Origin: Rhipicephalus microplus
Lineage: Eukaryota; Arthropoda; Arachnida; Ixodida; Ixodidae
DNA length: 64,000 nucleotides
Assembly: GCF_043290135.1 (NCBI RefSeq)
Contig: NC_134704.1
Coordinates: 19,547,501 to 19,611,500 of the forward strand
Direction: 5' to 3'
Shown here: positions 37,177 through 45,393 of the stretch, in pieces
Layout: every line of letters begins with the position of its first letter
Position numbering within the stretch: the stretch's first letter is position 1
Program-made: the position numbers and the translations under genes
Notes under the pieces: model-generated
The model's input: only the letters and a program-made list of their open reading frames with translations
Database searches by the model: none
Told to the model about the DNA's origin: nothing

Positions 37177-40100
37177 TCACTGAGAGTGGTAAAGTTTCAT
37201 GCGGACCACGTGCACTGTCTCAGGCAGACGCTGGCGACGTTTTGAACAAGAGGAGGCGTCGGGCACGACTTCGTACGTCACGTCGCTAAGACGACGCAGA
37301 ACCTTGTAAGGTCCGAAGTATCGGCGTAGAAGTTTCTCTGAGAGGCCTCGTCGTCGTACAGGAAACCAAACCCAGACTCTATCTCCTGGTTGATAAATGA
37401 CGAATCGATGGCGAAGGTTGTACCGTTGGGCGTCAAGTTGCTGCTGATTCATTATTCTGACGCGGGCAAGCTGCCTTGCTTCTTCGGCGCGCTCAGTGAA
37501 GTCTGTGGCGTCTGTCTCTGAATCATTGTAATCGTAAGGCAGCATGGCGTCATAACTTCTCTGCCATGAATTAGTGCGAACGGCGTCATTTTTGTTGTTT
37601 CCTGGCGCGCCGTATTATATGCGAATGTGATGTACGGCAATATTCGGTCCCAATTCTTGTGTTCTACGTCGACGTACATGCAAAGCATGTCAGCGATTGT
37701 CTTGTTAAGTCTTTCTGTAAGCCCATTAGTTTGTGGGTGGTAAGCTGTCGTCTTCCTATGCGCTGTGCCACTGAGCGTAAGCACAGTGCGCAAAAGCTCG
37801 GCTGTAAACGCGGTACCTTTGTCTGTTATGACGACAGCTGGAGCACCATGTCTCAGAACAATGTTCTCAATGAAGAACTGAGCCGCTTCAGCTGCAGTGC
37901 CACTCGCGATTGCCTTGGTCTCCGCGTATCGGGTGAGGTAGTCCGTCGCCACTATAACCCATTTGTTGCCGCTGTCCAATGTTGGGAATGGGCCCAGCAG
38001 ATCCATTCCGATTTGAGAAAACGGGGTTTATGGCACGGGCACGGGATGTAATAGCCCAGCGGGTTTGACAGGTGGTACTTTGCGCCGCTGACAGTCAATG
38101 CATGTTCGGACGTACTGTTTAACCTCTGCTGCGATTCTTGGCCAGTAATATTTTTCTTTGATGCGTGTCAGTGTTCTTGTGAAACCGAGGTGGCCCGCAG
38201 TGGCTTCGTCATGGCAGGCTTGTAAAATTTCGCTGCGGAGAGCTCCAGGAACTACCAGCAGATAGCTTCTACCTGTTGATGAAAAGTTCTTTTTGTACAG
38301 AATTCCGTCCCGTAAACAGAATGACGATAAGTTCTTCGAAAACACTCTTGGTGCATTGGCGGCTCGTCCATTCAAGAATTCTATAAGCGAGTTGAGCTCC
38401 CGATCATCTTGTTGTTGCCGAGAAATAATAGCTGCATCAACAACTCCTAAAAAACCTGGGAAATCATCATCCTCTATAGCCGGTGATTCAATCGGTGACC
38501 TTGACAAACAGTCGGCGTCTAAGTGTTGCCTTCCGGACTTGTACACTACGGCCATGTCGTACTCTTGGAGCCGTAAGCTCCACCGTGCTAAACGTCCAGA
38601 TGGGTCTTTCATGTTGGTCAACCAACAGAGTGATGGTCGCTTACGACTTGGAAAGCGCGGCCATATAAGTACGGGCGGAACTTCGCAACTGCCCAAACGA
38701 CGGCCAGACACTCCTTCTCCGTTGTTGAGTAGTTGGACTCGGCACGTGTCAACGTTCTGCTAGCGTAGGCAACCACTCTCTCCACACCATCTTGGCACTG
38801 GACAAGAACAGCACCTAGGCCCACATTGCTGGCGTCTGTATGGATGGCTGTTGGTGCATTCTCGTCGAAGTGAGCGAGGACAGGTGGAGTTTGTAGACGC
38901 TGTCGCAGCTCGTTGAATGAAGCTTCTTGCTCTTCACCCCATACAAATGCGATGTCTTCCCTTGTAAGGCGGGTGAGTGGAGAGGCGATGTGTGCAAAGC
39001 CTGCTATAAATCGCCGGTAGTAGGCGCAGAGACCCAGAAAACGCCTGACCGCTTTCTTATCAACAGGCCTTGCGAACTTTGCGACGGCTGCTGTTTTACC
39101 TGGGTCAGGCTTCACACCTTCGCGACTGATCACGTGTCCCAGGAACTGGAGTTCTTCGAAGCCGAAGTGGCATTTTTCCGGTTTGAGTGTGAGTCCAGCG
39201 GACCGTATGGCTTGCAGGACTGACAGTAGCCGCTTTAGATGCTCTTCAAACGTGGCCGAAAAAACGACCACGTCGTCGAGGTACACAAGGCATGTTTTCC
39301 ATTTCAGGCCGGACAGAATGGTATCCATTAGTCTCTGAAACGTGGCTGGGGCTGAGCATAGACCGAAAGGGAGGACTTTGAATTCGTAAAGCCCGTCTGG
39401 CGTCACGAAGGCGGTCTTTTCTCGGTCGCGCTCATCTACTTCTATTTGCCAGTATCCACTTTTAAGGTCCATTGACGAGAAGTAGCGTGCATGCCGTAGC
39501 CTGTCCAAAGAGTCATCAATCCGTGGTAATGGATAAACGTCTTTTTTTGTAACATGGTTCAGCTTACGATAATCGATGCAGAAACGCAAGCTGCCGTCTT
39601 TCTTTTTCACGAGTACCACTGGAGATGCCCAAGGACTTTTTGATGGTTGGATAACGTCATCCTCTAGCATCTTCTTGACTTGCTGCTGGATTACCTCACG
39701 TTCTTTCTGAGCGACGCGATAAGGGTTCTGTCGGATCGGTCTTGCTGTGTCTTCTGTAATTATACGATGCTTAGTCAGAGGCGTTCGACCCACTCGTGAT
39801 GTCGATGAGAAACAGTCCTTGAACTGGTCGAGCAGCTCCATAAGACGGCATCTTTCAGTCGGTGTTAGACTCGGACCGATATCAACTGGTGGTGTATGTG
39901 GAGGTGATTGAACTGTGGCTTCCCCTTGCATTAGAAGACAGTCGTGAGAGTAGTCCAGCTCTTCGAGGTACGCCACAGCCGTGCCTTTACCGATGTGCCG
40001 GCGCTCATTCGTGAAGTTGGTCAGAAGCACGTCTGCGCGTCCATCCACTAAGCTGACAATACCGCGAGCGATGGCGATGCCTTGGTGAAAAAGAAGGTCA

Positions 40101-40734
40101 GTGATGCGTTCGACTATGGCGTCTTCATTACAGTGCACGGCACAACACACGGAAACAAGACTACATGACAGTGGTGGCACGCAGACGTCGTCGTCGACCA
40201 CACGTAACACCCTGGGTTCTTGGTCTGGATCAGTGGTCACAGACTTGTCAGCGGCAAATGTGATCACACCGTCGCGTATGTTGACCACAGCACCGTACTC
40301 TCTTAAGAAGTCCATTCCCAGAATCATAGGTTTGCAGCACTCCGGTAGGATCAGAAATGTGGCTACAAAAGCCACATTCTCAATAGTGAGTCTTGCTGTA
40401 CATTTTCCCGTGGGAGTCATTATCTGGCCTCCAGCACTTCGGATATAAGGGCCCGTCCATTCCATCCTGACTTTCTTGAGTTCGTCTGCCAATCGTTCAC
40501 TCATTATGGAGAAGTCTGCACCCGTATCGACTAAGGCCGTCACTTCAACGCCGTCAATCGTCACAGCAAGGTCGGCAGTCACAGTTTTTTCGGCGAAGTC
40601 TTCATCGTCGTCTCTCACGTGTTTCGGCAGCAGTGGGGGTTTTTCGGCAATTCGACGGCTTGCAACCTTCCCCCCAGAGGTCGCTGCTTTCAGTTTCCCC
40701 GCCGTGGGCTGGGAGACCGACCTCTGACGGCGTC
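37177..40734 (-). pseudogene. pol: Gypsy pol polyprotein, broken (PR-RT-RNase H-IN)
   Basis: Retrotransposon polyprotein for processing, reverse transcription and integration. The pol frame opens at about 40732, overlaps the gag end by about 40 nt and lies in the -1 frame. In the 666-codon piece counted from 40618: protease VDTGADFS near residue 30, [12 protein letters not shown] near 382, LPFGL near 416 and catalytic YLDD at 446-449, then RNase H with HTDAS near 593 and SDHH near 660. The frame is lost near 38625 within the RNase H end. The next piece (38711-38028) carries the integrase HHCC zinc site (HDEATAGH and CIDCQ). A TAA at 38030-38028 precedes the catalytic core piece (38006-37452) with TDYLTRY, TDKGTAF and NGLTERLN as the D, D and E blocks. 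A second frameshift near 37545 leads to the C-terminal piece with FGPYKVL. Each piece is well preserved, so the breaks look recent or could be sequencing errors. Confidence 0.95.
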
Positions 40735-42117
40735 AGCAAAGCTACGGCGGCTTGGTGAACCAAAGCGAGCCGGTGATGGTGACCGCGTCCGGAAGGTAGA
40801 AGAGCCTTCCCGCCTGCCAGCCTGGTCGTCGTCGATGGGGGCACGGCTTTCGTCGAACTGTCGGCGCATAGCTGTAGGTGCACTACCGCGGTATTCAGCT
40901 CGGCGATGTGGGCAAAAACGGCAAATGTGCCCTGGCTCTCCACAGTTGTAGCAGAGTGGTCGACGATCCGCAGTGCGCCATATGTCGGTCTTCCGCATAT
41001 AGGGTCGCCTGACCGAATCCTGCTGAGCCCAGGCTGCCACAGGATACGGTTCGAGGTACTGCGGCGCTGGCATGGGCGTGGGTCGACGAATAGCGTCTGC
41101 ATAGCTGTATCCGTTCGGCTGGTACGATACTTCTGGAGCCAATGGACGACGCACAGCATCTGCATAGGTATACGAGTTTGGACGGTGCGGTGGAGCAGAA
41201 TATTGCTGAGGAGAGGCAAACGCTTGTCGAAGTTCATGGCGAACTACTTCAGCGACGGAGGCTACCGTGGACTCCTGCTGCGGGGGCGCCTGTGACTGCA
41301 ATGTGTATTTCGCGTTCTCCTTCGCGATCTCCTCACGCACGATCTGTCTAATCAGGTGGCGTAGAGCAAACTCGTCGTTTGCTGTAAGTGCGGCGGCGCC
41401 TGCAGCTGCGCCGGTGGCCGGGCGATCAGACTGTCGGTACCGTTGCTGTAGCGCACGCTCTATTGCGGTGGCCTCCCTGGTGAACTCGTCCACTGTTGTC
41501 GGTGGATTGCGCACAAGACCAACAAATAGCTGCTCTTTGACGCCCCTCATGAGATGGGTTAGCTTTCGAGCCTCGGGCATGTTGGGGTCCGCGCGGTGGC
41601 ACAGGCGCACCATATCCTCAGCAAACATGGCGACGCTTTCATGCAGCTGTTGGGTGCGTCCTTCAAGAAGGCGTTGTGCGTTTTCGCGTCGGTCCGCGTT
41701 ACCGAAGGTGTCAAGAAACCGACGACAAAACTCCTCCCATGTCGTCAATGTTGCCTCCCGGTTTATAAACCATGTCTTCGCGCCGTCTTCAAGGGCGAAG
41801 TATACGTGGAAGAGCTTTCCATCGAGACTCCAGTAGTTCGATTTAGCTACCTGTTCGAACTGCTCAAGCCAGTCTTGTGCATCTTCGTTCGGCCGGCCAT
41901 GAAATGGTTCAGGAATGCGCATATTCTGGACCGTCACCTGTGCAGGACTCCTTGCCATTTCTTGAGTAGGGGTGGTTGTCGGAAGTGTTGCTCCCTTTAA
42001 AAGGCCAAATTCTGGTTCAAGACCTTGAAGGCGACGGCTTGAGCGGTGCACAGGCGTCTCCACGCGTGGCTGTCTCGTAGGGCTGGACTCGGTGCTTCTC
42101 ACAGGGGTGCTGATCAT
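40690..42117 (-). CDS. gag: Gypsy gag polyprotein (capsid and nucleocapsid)
   Basis: 475-residue structural protein that packages the element RNA into cytoplasmic particles. A capsid-like region with [19 protein letters not shown] lies around residues 65-90, and the following charged helices resemble retrotransposon gag domains. A single zinc knuckle (C-x2-C-x4-H-x4-[10 protein letters not shown]...C) sits at about 389-402, followed by an Arg/Ser-rich tail. The ATG at 42117 is the first in frame and is only about 29 nt from the LTR, so the leader is very short and holds the primer-binding site. The frame is uninterrupted to the TGA at 40692-40690. The last two sense codons form a -1 slippery heptamer leading into pol. 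Intact gag beside broken pol suggests this copy could at most be mobilised in trans. Confidence 0.93.
   Translation of the reverse strand: MISTPVRSTESSPTRQPRVETPVHRSSRRLQGLEPEFGLLKGATLPTTTPTQEMARSPAQVTVQNMRIPEPFHGRPNEDAQDWLEQFEQVAKSNYWSLDGKLFHVYFALEDGAKTWFINREATLTTWEEFCRRFLDTFGNADRRENAQRLLEGRTQQLHESVAMFAEDMVRLCHRADPNMPEARKLTHLMRGVKEQLFVGLVRNPPTTVDEFTREATAIERALQQRYRQSDRPATGAAAGAAALTANDEFALRHLIRQIVREEIAKENAKYTLQSQAPPQQESTVASVAEVVRHELRQAFASPQQYSAPPHRPNSYTYADAVRRPLAPEVSYQPNGYSYADAIRRPTPMPAPQYLEPYPVAAWAQQDSVRRPYMRKTDIWRTADRRPLCYNCGEPGHICRFCPHRRAEYRGSAPTAMRRQFDESRAPIDDDQAGRREGSSTFRTRSPSPARFGSPSRRSFADAVRGRSPSPRRGN
40693..40699 (-). promoter_or_regulatory. -1 ribosomal frameshift heptamer at the gag-pol junction
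   Basis: The minus strand reads G GGA AAC in the gag frame, immediately followed by the gag TGA. This fits the X XXY YYZ slippery consensus. A one-base backward slip continues in the open pol frame at the codon starting 40693. The downstream RNA structure cannot be judged by eye. Confidence 0.8.
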
Positions 42118-42128
42118 GAGGTGGTAGT

Positions 42129-42145
42129 ACCCAGCACCTCCACCA
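42129..42145 (-). promoter_or_regulatory. Primer-binding site of the Gypsy element
   Basis: One base after the 5' LTR the minus strand reads TGGTGGAGGTGCTGGG, beginning with TGG, the complement of a tRNA CCA end. I could not assign the tRNA species. Confidence 0.6.
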
Positions 42146-42146
42146 G

Positions 42147-42333
42147 TGTCGCGTGTTATAAATGACAGGGGGGTTTATTTAAAAACACGGACAGTAGGAC
42201 TTGTAGAGACGCTCTCAGAGAAGGCCGCTAAGATTGTCCTCTTCTTCACTCTGCTGCGCTGCGCCTCTCGAGCGAATCCGCGTTCTTCGTTGTCGTCGCT
42301 ATCTCGCCGCTAAATGCAGCTATGCACGCAGCA
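42147..42333 (-). repeat. 5' LTR of the Gypsy element
   Basis: 187 bp, apparently identical base for base to the 3' LTR, same TG...CA termini. The minus strand has AATAAA at 42179-42174. No clear TATA box is seen. Confidence 0.95.
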
Positions 42334-42545
42334 ATATGTGGGGTTTAACGTCCCAAAACCATGATTAAAAGAGACGCGGTAGTGGAGGGCTCCGGGAATG
42401 TCAACCACCTGGGGTTCTTTAACGTACACTCAAATCTGAGCACACGGGTCTACAACATTTTCGCTTCCATCGGAAATGCAGCCGCCGCAGCCTGGATTCG
42501 ATCCTGCGACCTGCGGGTCAGCAGCCGAGTACCTTAGCCTTAGAT
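42334..42545 (-). repeat. Ruka-like SINE split by the Gypsy insertion
   Basis: Shows ATATGTGGGGTTTAACGTCC at the Gypsy junction, then the same block order as the SINE at 44903-45133 through the B box region (GATTCGATCCTGCGACC) and AGCAGCCGAGTACCTTAGCC. The A-box end is lost at about 42545. Its short GATTGAT tail is on the other side of the Gypsy element (36911-36919). Confidence 0.85.
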
Positions 42546-43325
42546 GAGAGGGAAGACAAAAAAAAATTTTCCTGAGAAGAAACAACAAGCCTAGCACAAG
42601 GATGTTTGACGTGCTATCTATGTTTAGTCTTCCGTGCTGATGGCATTGAAATTAAAACAGTTACAATTTGGACCTCTAAATGAATGTAGCCTTAGGACAT
42701 GTCACACGCATCTATATTTGTCACTGATAAATAACGAAATGTTGAAATTACTCTACGTAACCACCACCCAACGCTGGCCGAAACATTCCTAAAATACCCT
42801 ACAAGTAAGGTAATTCATATATATTTTCCTATTTATACACTGGAGGGAACTCTGGCGCTAATGTCTGTTGGAGCTGCAACGCAGGGCGCTTCAGCGAGCA
42901 TGGTAATTTTGGGTTAAAGTACACGGATTTGTCTAATATTCGTACTTTACATTTCATTTGGCTTCGCATGGCGTCAAGCTGTTTTGTCACGAAACAACAA
43001 TTAGGAATAGTTTGTCAGTTTCGCTTCACCACCTCAATATTTTAAATTCACCAATTCAAATCGGATGCCGAAGTTTAAAACGGTTTGTCCTTTTATTCGA
43101 AACAAAACTGAAACACTGCAATAAACAAATCCACAAGTGCGATTCGAGGCCCGCGAGTACGAAGACTATAGGCAAATCCATGTACTACCCATAATTCCCA
43201 TGGTCGCTGATCATGGATGGATGGATGTATGGATGCATATGACTGTACCCTTTAGATCGGGCGGTGGCTAGCGCCACCAAGCCGTAATACTTAATGAACC
43301 AGAAACTATTTTTATTTTTTTTCTT
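42546..43325. other. No gene recognised; repeat fragment near 43205-43310
   Basis: Unassigned. Bases 43205-43310 hold an ATGG run followed by TGTACCCTTTAGATCGGGCG and GGTGGCTAGCGCCACCAAGC, which I recall as a common tick repeat end. No second copy lies in this window. Confidence 0.35.
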
Positions 43326-43354
43326 AAGAACCGTACCCACAGGGTACGGTTCTT
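43326..43354. repeat. 13-bp perfect inverted repeat at a LINE 5' junction
   Basis: Arms 43326-43338 and 43342-43354 around ACA. The right arm is the first coding sequence of the truncated LINE (Gly-Thr-Val-Leu), so the left arm is an inverted copy of the LINE's own 5' end. Confidence 0.9.
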
Positions 43355-44793
43355 GGACCCCTTTTGTTTTTAATTTTTATCAATGATATTGTGAATGAAG
43401 TTCCTGTAAAAATCAAGTTGTATGCAGATGACTGTGTCATATATTCTGAAATATCCAATGTAACCGATCAAATCATTCTGAATAGTGCCTTTTATAACAT
43501 TGTGAAGTGGTGTGATTTATGGCAGATGTCAATTAACTTCGATAAAACAGTATTTATGCGAATAACTCACAAGAAAAAACCCTTACTATTTAATTATTCC
43601 ACCGCAAGTTTCACCCTTTCTGAAGTAACTAACATGAAGTATCTTGGCATTTGGATTACCAATGACCTTAGCTGGACTAAACATATTGACTCCGTAGTTA
43701 CAAACGCTAACCGAAAACTATTCTTCCTTCGAAGAGCTCTAAAACATTCTAATTCCACGGTGCGTACTCTAGCGTACAGGACTATCATTCACCCAGTGTT
43801 AGAATATGGAGTGATTGTTTGGGACCCCTTCACTAAAGCTAACATAACTAAATTGGAAAACGTACAGAAGAAGGCAGTCCGCTTTATATTTAGTAGCTTT
43901 GGACGCACCTCTATAACTGAACTCCTACATCGTGCCAATGAGCCTTCAGTTACCGAAAGAAATCGTTTAATACGACTACAATTTCTTTACCAAATAATTA
44001 AAGAGACTATCATTCACCCAGTGTTAGAATATGGAGTGATTGTTTGGGACCCCTTCACTAAAGCTAACATAACTAAATTGGAAAACGTACAGAAGAAGGC
44101 AGTCCGCTTTATATTTAGTAGCTTTGGACGCACCTCTATAACTGAACTCCTACATCGTGCCAATGAGCCTTCAGTTACCGAAAGAAATCGTTTAATACGA
44201 CTACAATTTCTTTACCAAATAATTAAAGAGACTATCATTCACCCAGTGTTAGAATATGGAGTGATTGTTTGGGACCCCTTCACTAAAGCTAACATAACTA
44301 AATTGGAAAACGTACAGAAGAAGGCAGTCCGCTTTATATTTAGTAGCTTTGGACGCACCTCTATAACTGAACTCCTACATCGTGCCAATGAGCCTTCAGT
44401 TACCGAAAGAAATCGTTTAATACGACTACAATTTCTTTACCAAATAATTAAAGAGCATTATAAGCTTGATGTTTCCAACATCATTTCCTTTTATTCTGGG
44501 TACGCCACCCACCAAAGGCATCAACTTACAATAACCCCTTTCCGGTCCCGAAATAACTGCTTCAAATATTCCTTTTTTCCTCGTACAGTAACTCAGTGGA
44601 ATGGATTAACTAATAACCAAGTGATGGAGCCATCCTTAGAGTTGTTTGCAGCAAATTTGACCTGATTGTTTACATCATGCTGTTCTATTTTTTGTTTGTT
44701 TGTTTGGTTTATGCAATCTTGAGTGCCAACATTGTGAAAATTATATCTGTAACCACCCTGCTAAAATCTCTGTAATAGGGATTGCAGTATGAA

Positions 44794-44836
<43 letters not shown>

Positions 44837-44838
44837 AT
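43339..44838 (+). pseudogene. 5'-truncated CR1/L2-like LINE ORF2 with in-frame triplication
   Basis: Reverse transcriptase C-terminal part of a non-LTR retrotransposon, open from the 5' break to the TGA near 44663. Motifs in order: GTVLGPLLFLIFINDI at the start, the catalytic YADDC (near 43420), YLGIWITNDLSW (near 43650), then the block HPVLEYGVIVWDPF, VRFIF and ELLHRANEPS. This last block occurs three times because a 225-bp segment is repeated exactly at 43781, 44006 and 44231. The C-terminus YSFFPRTVTQWN matches the LINE at 4440-5765. A short 3' UTR leads to an (AAAT)n tail at 44793-44838. The start given for the 433-codon frame (43364) is TTT-rich coding sequence, not a natural start. Endonuclease and the front of RT are missing, so this copy is dead despite the intact frame. 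Confidence 0.9.
43781..44455 (+). repeat. 225-bp exact tandem repeat, three copies
   Basis: Copies at 43781-44005, 44006-44230 and 44231-44455 appear identical base for base by eye. 225 is 75 codons, so the LINE frame is preserved across all three. Confidence 0.97.
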
Positions 44839-44845
44839 AGTGAGG

Positions 44846-44902
<57 letters not shown>
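44793..44902. repeat. (AAAT)n then (GATT)n double tail
   Basis: (AAAT)n at 44793-44838 is the plus-strand LINE tail. (GATT)n at 44848-44902 is the tail of the minus-strand SINE. The 15-bp SINE target duplication lies between them. Confidence 0.95.
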
Positions 44903-45133
44903 ATGTGGGGTTTAACGTCCCAAAACCACCATATGATTACGAGAGACGCCGTAGTGGAGGGCTCCGGAAATTTCGACCACCTGGGTTTCTTTAACGTGCA
45001 CCTAAATATGAGCACACGGGCCTACAACATTTCCGCCTCCATCGGAAATGCAGTCGCCGCAGCCGGGATTCAAACCCGCGACCTGCGGGTCAGCAGCCGA
45101 GTACCTTAGCCACTAGACCACCGCGGCGGGGCG
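44850..45133 (-). mobile_element. Ruka-like tRNA-derived SINE, full length, with 15-bp target duplication
   Basis: The minus strand starts CCCCGCCGCGGTGGTCTAG at about 45130, with an A box in GGTGGTCTAGTGGCTAAGG and a B-box-like GGTTTGAATCCC near 45076-45065. The body runs to GGGACGTTAAACCCCACAT and a long (CAAT)n tail. AAATAGTGAGGTTGA is duplicated at 44835-44849 and 45134-45148, a clean retroposition signature. It agrees with my memory of the tick SINE Ruka. The B box has one change from the other copies. Confidence 0.9.
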
Positions 45134-45148
45134 AAATAGTGAGGTTGA

Positions 45149-45393
45149 GGATTCGTACTTTTCAGTGAACGGTTTAATTTTTACTCGTGCCTTGACTTCA
45201 GCCACCAATCAGATAACCTCTTTCTAGTTAATTCTACCCGCTTAAATTCTATTTCGCCCTCGCTGTCCCTAAACCCCAGTGCATTGAAAAACTCTGCGCC
45301 ATCATCCTGAACTATAGGGCGAAGCTCTTTACAGAACATTATCAGGTGTTCGGTAGTTTATTCTTCCTCTCCACACGCACATTGTGATGACGT
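45149..45393 (-). pseudogene. I/R1-like LINE ORF2 C-terminus, opposite strand
   Basis: Translating the minus strand from 45391 gives CACGEEE, an in-frame TAA, TTEHLIMFCKELRP and ELTRKRLSDWWLKSRHE followed by a stop near 45195. The C-x-C ... H-x4-C pattern and the position of the stop match the zinc-knuckle C-termini of I/R1-type LINEs, as at 28200-28300. The internal stop replaces what is probably a Gln codon. The copy is 5'-truncated at about 45393. It abuts the SINE target duplication, so three retroposons of both orientations lie within 2 kb. Confidence 0.75.

Larger units (their letters stand above)
36920..42333 (-). mobile_element. Full-length Ty3/Gypsy LTR retrotransposon, 5,414 bp
   Basis: Two 187-bp LTRs (36920-37106 and 42147-42333) appear identical by eye and flank gag and pol on the minus strand. 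The 4-bp target duplication ATAT lies at 36916-36919 and 42334-42337. The pol order protease, RT, RNase H, integrase defines Ty3/Gypsy. The integrase C-terminus has a GPY/F-type motif and I see no chromodomain or envelope frame. Identical LTRs suggest recent insertion, yet pol carries two frameshifts and a stop. It interrupts a Ruka-like SINE near its tail. A family-level name would need a search. Confidence 0.97.

Noticed and set aside
36920..42333. Envelope-bearing endogenous retrovirus
   Set aside because: After the integrase C-terminus only about 70 bp remain before the 3' LTR, so there is no room for an envelope gene.
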